Below, piece by piece: positions 1 through 5,631 of a stretch of DNA of 6,314 bases. This DNA comes from Verrucomicrobia bacterium UBA6354 (GTDB taxonomy: Bacteria; Verrucomicrobiota; Kiritimatiellia; RFP12; UBA1067). The notes below the pieces were generated by a model. It searched no databases and was not told the DNA's origin. It was given only the letters and a program-made list of their open reading frames with translations. Where the stretch lies: contig DJRS01000187.1 in assembly GCA_002440145.1 (NCBI GenBank), forward strand, positions 1 through 6,314. The letters run 5' to 3'. The position numbers and the translations under genes were made by a program. Numbering within the stretch: position 1 is the stretch's first letter; each line of letters begins with the position of its first letter.

Positions 1-185
1 CGCCGGAACCGCCGCGCGTGCAGAAAGGACGCGGGCGTCTTCTGGAGACGGGAGGGGTGGCCCGGACCGGATTCTCGTGGAGACGGAGACAAATCCCCGC
101 AGTATTTTGGTTCTGTTGCCGCGAACGGATCGTTTGGTCGGCCCCGGCAATGAAAATTCCGGGAGACGCCAGTCTTTATTCGGGG
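1..185. other. Unassigned left-edge region
   Basis: No gene can be assigned here. All three forward frames are open from the left edge, with stops at 151-153, 212-214 and 225-227, and the reverse strand has no stop before about 176. That is expected by chance in GC-rich DNA, and none of the translations resembles a family I know. A tail of an upstream + strand gene ending at one of those stops cannot be excluded. The stretch contains GGAGACG three times (44-50, 79-85, 162-168). No tRNA-like or rRNA-like sequence was seen. Confidence 0.4.
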
Positions 186-215
186 TTGCCAGGGAGGGCG
201 TGGATTTGGTATAAT
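186..215 (+). promoter_or_regulatory. Sigma70-type promoter with extended -10, probably leaderless
   Basis: The -35 box TTGCCA (186-191) matches TTGACA at five of six positions. An 18-bp spacer separates it from a perfect TATAAT (210-215), which is preceded by TG-n to give TGGTATAAT at 207-215. The expected transcription start is about base 222, and the ATG of the next gene is at 224. The mRNA should therefore have essentially no 5' leader. The only purine-rich SD-like stretch (GGGAGGG, 192-198) lies upstream of the -10 and cannot be in that transcript. Confidence 0.75.
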
Positions 216-223
216 TTGCGTTC

Positions 224-1102
224 ATGAGGTTTCGAAAGATTGTTTTCGCCGCGGGGTTCGCGGTTTGTGCTCTTTTCTTGCGGGCGGCGAACGTGCCGGC
301 CGGAAACGACGAGACGGACGACGTGTTTTTCGACTTCTCGGACATTCCGGGGGGCTTTCGTCCCTATGCCTGGGCGAATCCGGAAGTCGCCTCCGCCCAC
401 GTGACGCGCGGCAAGATCGCATCCGTGCGCCCGGTCTTCATTCTGGAAGCCGGGACGGGCTGCCGGTTGGGACGGCTCGGCTACGCCAACATCGGCTTTT
501 GGAGCATGTCGGACCTGTCGCGGCACTACCGGGCGGAGCGCCGGAACTGCTTCAACGAGCTGGATCCCTGGCTGCAGTACGGCTATACGTGGGATTTCGC
601 GGAAGGGTGGTCGCTGGATTCGCGCATTTCGTACCAGTGGAACGAGATGATCGGTGCGCGCGTCGGCCGGCGCACCTACCGGGAATGGATAAACCGGGAG
701 ACGCTGGTCACGCCGTGGTTTTCGTTCTTCACGCTCGTGCGCTGGATGGAATTTCCCTACAATTGCCCGGGCATACGCGTCGGCATCTTCCGCGAATTCG
801 AACTGCCCGCCCGGTTTTCGCTGGTCCCCGAGCTTTTCTCCGACGGAGGCCCCCGGTGCTGGAACCGCCGCCGCTTCGGACAGTGGACGGAGGAGCCGGC
901 GAAGTGGCGTCCGGGGCCGAACTCCGCGACATTCTCGTTGACGCTCCGCTATCGGATAACCGACGTCCTGAGCGCCTATGTGGGGGTGTCCCACTTCTCC
1001 ATCGTCGATCCGGACATCCGCCGCCAAGCCAAGGCGCGCCCGGACGAGCGCGGCCGCCGCGATTTGACGTTTGCGCGCGCAGGGCTTGTGTTCAGTCTCT
1101 AG
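224..1102 (+). CDS. Secreted protein, probable outer-membrane beta-barrel, function unknown
   Basis: I do not recognise the family. The 292-residue product starts with a typical signal peptide: basic MRFRK, then a hydrophobic core at about residues 6-19, with likely cleavage near RAA (20-22) or VPA (24-26). Cys15 lies inside the hydrophobic core without a lipobox, so a lipoprotein is unlikely. The mature part is rich in Trp, Tyr, Phe and Arg. It has many short alternating polar/hydrophobic stretches typical of transmembrane beta-strands, for example around residues 70-95, 115-140, 161-175, 185-203, 235-262 and 281-292. It ends in an amphipathic strand (LTFARAGLVFSL). I infer a small outer-membrane barrel of roughly ten strands, but a soluble periplasmic beta protein is possible. 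ATG 224 is chosen because the signal peptide begins there and the promoter ends eight bases upstream. It is separated from the downstream transporter operon by that operon's own promoter, so co-function is not shown. Confidence 0.72.
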   Translation: MRFRKIVFAAGFAVCALFLRAANVPAGNDETDDVFFDFSDIPGGFRPYAWANPEVASAHVTRGKIASVRPVFILEAGTGCRLGRLGYANIGFWSMSDLSRHYRAERRNCFNELDPWLQYGYTWDFAEGWSLDSRISYQWNEMIGARVGRRTYREWINRETLVTPWFSFFTLVRWMEFPYNCPGIRVGIFREFELPARFSLVPELFSDGGPRCWNRRRFGQWTEEPAKWRPGPNSATFSLTLRYRITDVLSAYVGVSHFSIVDPDIRRQAKARPDERGRRDLTFARAGLVFSL

Positions 1103-1140
1103 CCCCCGGCAGCGCGAAACGGCGATTTGGACGATTTCGC

Positions 1141-1168
1141 TTTACTTCCGCCGGGAGAATGGTATAAT
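1141..1168 (+). promoter_or_regulatory. Sigma70-type promoter of the ABC transporter operon
   Basis: TTTACT (1141-1146, four of six to TTGACA) is followed after 16 bp by a perfect TATAAT (1163-1168). The preceding TG-n makes an extended -10, TGGTATAAT (1160-1168), identical to the nonamer in front of the upstream barrel gene. The predicted start is near base 1175, giving about a 40-base leader before ATG 1216. It lies in the gap between the two genes, so the transporter operon can be transcribed independently of the gene at 224-1102. Confidence 0.7.
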
Positions 1169-1204
1169 GTATCGGCAAGCCGGCAAAAGGAATTTTGGAT
1201 ACAT
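1167..1204. repeat. 7-bp dyad flanking the predicted transcription start
   Basis: ATGTATC (1167-1173) and GATACAT (1198-1204) are a perfect inverted repeat with a 24-base spacer. The left arm overlaps the -10 box and lies upstream of the predicted start (about 1175). The pair therefore cannot fold in the predicted mRNA and would act, if at all, as a DNA operator. Seven-bp arms this far apart could arise by chance. Confidence 0.3.
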
Positions 1205-1208
1205 GGAG
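1205..1208 (+). promoter_or_regulatory. Ribosome binding site that fixes the ATPase start
   Basis: GGAG at 1205-1208 lies seven bases before ATG 1216, ideal spacing. The in-frame TTG at 1195 has AAGGA only three bases upstream, too close. The in-frame ATG at 1237 has no good SD. I therefore choose ATG 1216, although 1237 would place the start right at the family's usual MLKVENL-type N-terminus. Confidence 0.6.
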
Positions 1209-1215
1209 CAGGATT

Positions 1216-1959
1216 ATGCCAACTGAAGCAGAAACGATGTTGAAAGTGGAGAATTTGAAAAAGAACTTCGGCTCCTTCGCCGCGGTGAAGGGCGTGTCGT
1301 TTTCCGTCGGGAAGGGCGAGGTGCTCGGCTTTCTCGGCCCGAACGGCGCCGGGAAGTCGACGACGATGCGCATGATAGCGGGCTATTTGCAGCCCAGTTC
1401 GGGACGTGCCGTCATTTGCGGGCATGACATGACGGCCGACCCTGTCGCGGCGAAGGCGTGCCTGGGATACCTGCCCGAGTCGGCTCCCGGCTACCGGGCG
1501 ATGACGGTGCGGGACTTCCTCGCCTTCATCGCCAACGTCCGCGGCTTTTCGGGGCGCGAGGCGAAAGCGCGCGTGGAAGCGGCGATCGAAAAGGCGCACT
1601 TGGGGCCCGTCGCCTGCCAGACGATAGAGACGCTTTCGAAGGGCTATCGCCAACGCACGTGTTTCGCGCAGGCCATCCTGCACGATCCGCCCGTGTTGAT
1701 CATGGACGAACCGACGGACGGGCTGGATCCGAACCAGAAGTACACCGTGCGGCAGATGATAAAGGACATGGCGCCCGAGAAGGCGATCATCGTTTCCACG
1801 CACATCCTGGAGGAGGTGGACGCGGTGTGCACGCGCGCGCTTGTGATCGCGGACGGCGAAATCAAGGCGGACGGCACGCCCGCGGCGCTTCGCGCGAAGG
1901 ATCCGTCCGGGCGGCTGGACGTCGTGTTCCGCGAACTGACAATGAAGAAGGAGGTTTGA
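1216..1959 (+). CDS. ABC transporter ATP-binding protein, GldA-like (ABC-2 type)
   Basis: This 247-residue protein is the nucleotide-binding subunit that hydrolyses ATP in the cytoplasm to drive the permease encoded next. All motifs are present: Walker A GPNGAGKST (41-49), a Q-loop region reading YLPE (85-88), signature LSKGYRQR (140-147), Walker B VLIMDEP (160-166), D-loop GLDP (169-172) and H-loop STH (194-196). Glu in place of the usual Gln in the Q-loop, and LSKGYRQR in place of LSGGQ, are typical of GldA-type and related ABC-2 export ATPases. The protein ends soon after the core fold, so it lacks the longer C-terminal extension of GldA proteins of about 300 residues. It is the first gene of a three-gene operon with its own promoter. 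Its stop is one base from the next ATG, and the SD of the next gene lies inside its last codons, so the two are probably translationally coupled. The substrate cannot be inferred from the ATPase alone. Confidence 0.93.
   Translation: MPTEAETMLKVENLKKNFGSFAAVKGVSFSVGKGEVLGFLGPNGAGKSTTMRMIAGYLQPSSGRAVICGHDMTADPVAAKACLGYLPESAPGYRAMTVRDFLAFIANVRGFSGREAKARVEAAIEKAHLGPVACQTIETLSKGYRQRTCFAQAILHDPPVLIMDEPTDGLDPNQKYTVRQMIKDMAPEKAIIVSTHILEEVDAVCTRALVIADGEIKADGTPAALRAKDPSGRLDVVFRELTMKKEV
1948..1954 (+). promoter_or_regulatory. Strong ribosome binding site of the fusion gene
   Basis: AAGGAGG, a near-perfect SD, lies six bases before ATG 1961 and within the final codons of the ATPase gene. It fixes the start of the permease/GldG fusion. 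With the one-base gap between TGA 1957-1959 and ATG 1961, it indicates translational coupling. Confidence 0.8.
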
Positions 1960-1960
1960 G

Positions 1961-4570
1961 ATGAAAGGAACGAAAAGCATTCGCGCCGTGTTCGCCCGGG
2001 AGTTCAAGTCCTATTTCGACTCGCCCGTGGCGTACGTGTTCCTCGTCGCCTTCCTTGTGTTGACGGGCTTTCTGACCTTCGGGGTCGCGCTCTTCTACGA
2101 ACGGCGGCAGGCGGATCTCGGACCGTTCTTCTTCTGGCATCCGTGGGTCTATCTCCTGCTCGTGCCGGCGGCCACCATGGGTTTGTGGGCGGACGAGCGC
2201 CGCGCGGGCACGGCGGAGCTTCTGCTGACGCTGCCCTTGACGGCGCGGCAGATTCTTCTGGGCAAGTTTCTGGCGGCGTGGGCCTTCCTCGGACTCGCCC
2301 TGGCGCTGACCTTCCCCGTTCCCGCGACGGCCGGGTGGCTCGGTTCGCCCGATTGGGGGGCGGTTGCGTGCGGCTACGCCGGGAGCTTTCTGCTGGCGGG
2401 CGCCGCGGCGGCCATCGGCCTCTTCGCCTCCACCCTGTCGCGCAGCGCGGTCGTCTCGTTCGTCGTCTCGCTCGCGGCGGTTTTCGCTCTTCTGCTGGTG
2501 GGCTTCCAGCCCGTCGTGAAGGCGCTCGCGGATTGGGGCGTCCCGTCCGGTCTTGTCGACGCGGTGGCGGGCTGCTCGCTCCTTTCGCATTTCGAGGCGC
2601 TGCAGCGCGGCGTGCTGGATTTTGCGGACGTCGGCTACTATGTCGGCGTCATGGTCCTCGCTCTCGCGGCGGCGGACTATGCGGTTTCCCCGCGCCGGAA
2701 GGGTGGCGCGATCGTGCTCGCCGCCCTCGCGGCGATCGTCGTCGCGGCGAACGTCATCCTCGCCAACCTGCCGTTGCGGCTGGATCTGACGGCGGACCGT
2801 CTCTATTCGCTGTCGGACGGCTCCAAGGCGGTTCTCGCGAAACTGGACGGCGAGGTGACCGTCAAGTGCTACGTGAGCGCGTCCGCGGCCGACATGCCGC
2901 CGAACCTCAAGACGTACGCCGCGCGCGTGGAGAACCTGCTGGGCGAATACGTGCGCGCGTCGGGCGGCAAAATCGCGCTGGAAGTCTACGACCCCAAGCC
3001 CGATTCGGACGCCGAGGAATGGGCGCAGCGGTATGGCATAGAACCGCAGAACCCGAATCCGTTCGGGGCGCCCGTCTATTGCGGCGTCGTCGCCGTGTGC
3101 GGAGACGCCGAGGAGGTCCTGCCGATGCTTTCGCCGCGGACGGAAGCCACGCTGGAGTACGATCTGACGCGCCTTGTGACGCGCGTCGCCTGGCCCGAGC
3201 GTCCCGTCATTGGCGTGATGTCCCCGCTGCCGGACGTGCTGGGAGGCGAGGCGAACCCCATGGCGATGCAGATGGGGCAGCGCCCCAATCCGGGCTGGGC
3301 CGTCTTCTCCGAACTCAAGAAGGACTATGACGTGCGCAGCGTGCCCTTGACGGCCGAGGCGATCGACCCGGACGTCAAGACGCTGGTGGTCGTCCATCCC
3401 AAGAACCCGGACGACAAGATGCTGTATGCGCTCGACCAGTTCGTCCTGCGCGGAGGACGCCTTGTCGTATGCGTGGATCCGATGAACATCGCCGACATGA
3501 TCGCCTCGCGGCGGAATGCGAATCCCATGATGATGCAGATGGGGGGCGGAGACGGCCCGTCCAGCCTCGGAAAGCTCTTCGAGGCGTGGGGCGTCTCGTT
3601 CGCGACGGACAAGATCGTGGCGGACTTCGCCGCATCCACCAAGTTGAACGCCGGAAACAACACGGTGGAGGACAATCCGGCGTTCTTGACGCTCGGCGAG
3701 AAGAACATGGCTTCGGACGATCTGCTCGTGGCGCAGGTGTCGGATGTGATGCTGCCGTTTGCGGGGAGCTTCGCTTTCGATGGGAAAAGCGCGAACAAGG
3801 GCTTGTCGTTCGAGCCGGTCATCTCTTCCTCAAAGGACGATTCCTGCCTTGTCGACCGCGGCGCCGCACAGTTCGGAATGGGCGCGATGAAGCGGGAACT
3901 CAAGCCGGACGGGAAGGCGCACGTCCTGGCCGCCCGGTTGGAGGGGACCTTCAAGACGGCGTTCCCGCAGGGGCCTTCGGGCACGAATGCGGTCGCCTCG
4001 GCGCTCAAGGAAGGCACGGGCACGGTCGTTCTCTTCGGCGACGCGGACTTCCTCGCCGATTCGTTCTGCGTGCAGACCCTGAATACGCCGTTCGGGCTCG
4101 TGGTGCAACCCCTGAACGACAATCTCGCGCTCTTTTCCAATGTCATCGAACTGTTTGCCGGGCGCGCGGAACTGATCGGCCTGCGCTCGCGCGGCCGCGC
4201 CGACCGTCCCTTTGCGAAAGTGCGCGAACTTGAGACGAAAGCGCTCGCAAAGTGGCAGGCGAAGGAGCAGGAGCTGGAGACCGCCTTGCAGGATACGCGC
4301 AGCCGTCTGGAAGCTATCCAGAACGGCAAAGGCGGCGACGCGCGCGCCCTCATGTCCCGCGACCAGCAGGACGAGCTGGCGCGCTTCCGCAAGATTCTGG
4401 CGGATACCAATCGCCAGTTGAAGAACGTCCGCCGCGAATTGACGGCCGATATCGACCGGCTGGGCACGCGCCTGAAGTTCCTGAACATCCTCATGGTGCC
4501 TTTGCTGGTCGCTTTCCTGGGAATCGTCCATGGGCTCGTGCGCCGTTCGCGCTGCCGGGCGCATCGTTAA
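1961..4570 (+). CDS. ABC-2 permease (GldF-like) fused to GldG-like auxiliary protein
   Basis: A single 869-residue chain joins two proteins that are separate (GldF and GldG) in gliding Bacteroidetes. Residues 1-242 are an ABC-2 permease with about six hydrophobic helices (near 24-46, 60-77, 100-126, 135-157, 162-182, 222-241). They include the family-typical start REFKSYFDSP (13-22) and the cytoplasmic segment ERRAGTAELLLTLPLT (79-94). A seventh helix (248-269) opens the GldG part, whose hallmark LRLDLTADRLYSLSDGS follows at 272-288. Residues 270-745 form the extracytoplasmic ABC_transp_aux-type region, with Met-rich ANPM-x-MQMG motifs at 431-439 and 520-528. A charged coiled coil spans about 750-836, and an eighth helix (about 841-860) re-anchors the chain before a short basic tail. 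The role is the membrane half of a transporter powered by the upstream ATPase, possibly an exporter. Frame and codon style are continuous across the junction near residue 245, so this is a genuine fusion and not a sequencing artefact. The substrate is unknown; gliding motility is not supported by anything else here. Confidence 0.9.
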   Translation: MKGTKSIRAVFAREFKSYFDSPVAYVFLVAFLVLTGFLTFGVALFYERRQADLGPFFFWHPWVYLLLVPAATMGLWADERRAGTAELLLTLPLTARQILLGKFLAAWAFLGLALALTFPVPATAGWLGSPDWGAVACGYAGSFLLAGAAAAIGLFASTLSRSAVVSFVVSLAAVFALLLVGFQPVVKALADWGVPSGLVDAVAGCSLLSHFEALQRGVLDFADVGYYVGVMVLALAAADYAVSPRRKGGAIVLAALAAIVVAANVILANLPLRLDLTADRLYSLSDGSKAVLAKLDGEVTVKCYVSASAADMPPNLKTYAARVENLLGEYVRASGGKIALEVYDPKPDSDAEEWAQRYGIEPQNPNPFGAPVYCGVVAVCGDAEEVLPMLSPRTEATLEYDLTRLVTRVAWPERPVIGVMSPLPDVLGGEANPMAMQMGQRPNPGWAVFSELKKDYDVRSVPLTAEAIDPDVKTLVVVHPKNPDDKMLYALDQFVLRGGRLVVCVDPMNIADMIASRRNANPMMMQMGGGDGPSSLGKLFEAWGVSFATDKIVADFAASTKLNAGNNTVEDNPAFLTLGEKNMASDDLLVAQVSDVMLPFAGSFAFDGKSANKGLSFEPVISSSKDDSCLVDRGAAQFGMGAMKRELKPDGKAHVLAARLEGTFKTAFPQGPSGTNAVASALKEGTGTVVLFGDADFLADSFCVQTLNTPFGLVVQPLNDNLALFSNVIELFAGRAELIGLRSRGRADRPFAKVRELETKALAKWQAKEQELETALQDTRSRLEAIQNGKGGDARALMSRDQQDELARFRKILADTNRQLKNVRRELTADIDRLGTRLKFLNILMVPLLVAFLGIVHGLVRRSRCRAHR
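3251..3544 (+). repeat. Duplicated Met-rich motif inside the GldG domain
   Basis: Bases 3251-3277 encode ANPMAMQMG and bases 3518-3544 encode ANPMMMQMG. The two 27-base segments are identical at 24 positions. They are 267 bases (89 residues) apart, in register, within the extracytoplasmic part of the fusion protein. Both sit in Gly/Pro/Asn-rich stretches likely to be surface loops. Whether this is a duplicated element or convergence of low-complexity loops cannot be told from one sequence. Confidence 0.6.
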
Positions 4571-4597
4571 GGCGGCACGAAAAAGGAAGAAACGAAG

Positions 4598-5584
4598 ATG
4601 AAAAAGAAAAATATCCTTCTTTTGGTCGGGACGGCTCTTTTGCTTGTGGCCGGAGCGTATTTCGCGCGACGCGCGGCGCATCCGGCCGCACCGGCGCTTG
4701 CCGGCAAGGCCCTGTCCCCCGCATTCGACGTGGCGGATGTCGCCCGCGTCGAGATCGGCACGAACCTCGTGCTCGCCGCGGGCGACACGGGCTGGACGAT
4801 CTCTTCGCTTTACGGTTACCCGGCCGAGCGCGCGAAACTCGTCGACAACCTGCTGAAACTGCGCGATTTGCGCGTGGGACAGGTCGTGCGCGGGCGCAAA
4901 ATCGCCGCGCCCATGGAGGTCTTTCTCAAGAATGCGGACGGCGAAACGCTGGCTTCGTTCGTCTTGGGAGAGTCGCACTTCCGCAAGCCGTCGGGGCAGG
5001 CCGCCTTGTACGGTGGAGCCTATCCCGACGGACGCTATCTCGCTTTCCGCGGCGAAACGGTGCTCGTGAACGACGCGCTGGAGGCTTTCGACGGGACTCC
5101 CGGGAAGTGGTGCTCGACACGCATCGCCGCCATCCCCGCGGCGGACGTCGAGGAGGTTTCTTTTGCGCAGGGCACGAACGTGTTCGCGCTTGCGAAGGAC
5201 ACGAACGGCGTATGGCGGGCGGAAGGCCTTGCGGCGGACGAAGAACTCGATTCCACGAAAACCTGGTCGCTCGATTCCGCTCTCTCCTATCTGGATTTCT
5301 CTTCCGTCGTCGACCCGGGGACGTCGCCGGACGTCTTGGGCTTTGCGACGGGGGCGGTCTGCACGGTGGCGCTCAAAGGCGGCACGAATCACGTCGCCCG
5401 CGTGGGCAATGCCGTAAAGGGCGGGACGGACCGCTACTTCAAGCTTGACGACGGCCCTTGGACCTATACGATTTCGTCCTATGCGGCGGAAGCGTTGACC
5501 AAGACGCGGAAGGATTTCGTGAAGCCCAAGGAGAATCCGGCGAAAGGGGCTCCCTCCGGGGAAGCGGGCGAAGCCGTCCCTTGA
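4598..5584 (+). CDS. DUF4340 domain protein, membrane-anchored partner of the GldG-type transporter
   Basis: This 328-residue protein begins with a basic MKKKN and one hydrophobic helix (about 5-22), best read as an uncleaved N-terminal anchor with the rest outside the cytoplasm. Residues 48-100 show the DUF4340 pattern: a short strand (VARVEIG), then GWTI at 66-69 and a helix with PAERAKLVDNLLKLRDLRVG (75-94). A similar strand/Trp organisation recurs at about 180-235 (VEEVSFA, VWRAEG, then a helix), consistent with the repeated architecture of this family. A further beta segment with Trp288 closes the domain, and the last 20 residues are a Lys/Gly/Pro/Glu-rich, probably disordered tail. ATG 4598 has AAGGAAG at 4583-4589 as SD. 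Only 27 bases separate it from the fusion gene, with no terminator or promoter visible, so it is the third gene of the operon. DUF4340 proteins are commonly encoded beside GldG-like genes. Their biochemical role is not established, and a structural or substrate-binding partner of the GldG domain is inference. Confidence 0.85.
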   Translation: MKKKNILLLVGTALLLVAGAYFARRAAHPAAPALAGKALSPAFDVADVARVEIGTNLVLAAGDTGWTISSLYGYPAERAKLVDNLLKLRDLRVGQVVRGRKIAAPMEVFLKNADGETLASFVLGESHFRKPSGQAALYGGAYPDGRYLAFRGETVLVNDALEAFDGTPGKWCSTRIAAIPAADVEEVSFAQGTNVFALAKDTNGVWRAEGLAADEELDSTKTWSLDSALSYLDFSSVVDPGTSPDVLGFATGAVCTVALKGGTNHVARVGNAVKGGTDRYFKLDDGPWTYTISSYAAEALTKTRKDFVKPKENPAKGAPSGEAGEAVP

Positions 5585-5597
5585 CGGTGACGGTTTG

Positions 5598-5631
5598 CGC
5601 CGGGCGGGCGGTTCACATGCTTCGCCCGGCG
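5598..5631. terminator. Possible bidirectional terminator hairpin between convergent genes
   Basis: CGCCGGGCG (5598-5606) and CGCCCGGCG (5623-5631) form a perfect 9-bp GC-rich stem with a 16-base loop, which two G-U pairs can shorten. It starts 13 bases after the DUF4340 stop; its loop contains the mfd stop codon and its right arm lies in mfd's final codons. Neither side is followed by a T-run, so it is not a classic intrinsic terminator. It may be a Rho-assisted or 3'-end-stabilising structure. Confidence 0.4.

Noticed and set aside
142..180. Terminator-like hairpins (CCCGG/CCGGG at 143-147/159-163; AGAC/GTCT at 164-167/172-175, followed by TTTATT)
   Set aside because: The stems are only 4-5 bp and the T-tract is short and interrupted, so there is not enough to call termination of an upstream gene.
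18..227. 69-codon forward frame before the barrel gene
   Set aside because: It runs across the promoter and into the next start codon, has no SD, and its translation resembles nothing. The other two forward frames are equally open here.
176..1027. 283-codon minus-strand frame opposite the barrel gene
   Set aside because: The sense strand has a signal peptide and a strong promoter at its start; the antisense product is Arg/Pro-rich and featureless.
1114..1147. GCGAAA/TTTCGC hairpin followed by TTTACTT as terminator of the barrel gene
   Set aside because: The stem is 6 bp with a 15-base loop and the T-tract is weak; the same bases serve better as the -35 of the next promoter.
1862..3397. Long open frame (511 codons) on the minus strand
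   Set aside because: It lies antisense to the ATPase end and the permease/GldG fusion. The translation is Arg/His-rich with no domain, as expected for shadow frames in GC-rich coding DNA.
3325..4494. 389-codon minus-strand frame inside the fusion gene
   Set aside because: Its Ser/Arg-rich translation mirrors the sense codons of the GldG domain. It has no independent start signals and no domain.
4553..4577. TGCCG/CGGCA hairpin between the fusion gene and the DUF4340 gene
   Set aside because: A 5-bp stem with a 15-base loop and no T-run is chance level; it does not argue against co-transcription.
3830..5392. Long open frame (520 codons) on the minus strand
   Set aside because: It is antisense to the GldG and DUF4340 genes, has a low-complexity Arg-rich composition and no recognisable motif. 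The sense-strand genes have clear family signatures, SD sites and tight spacing.
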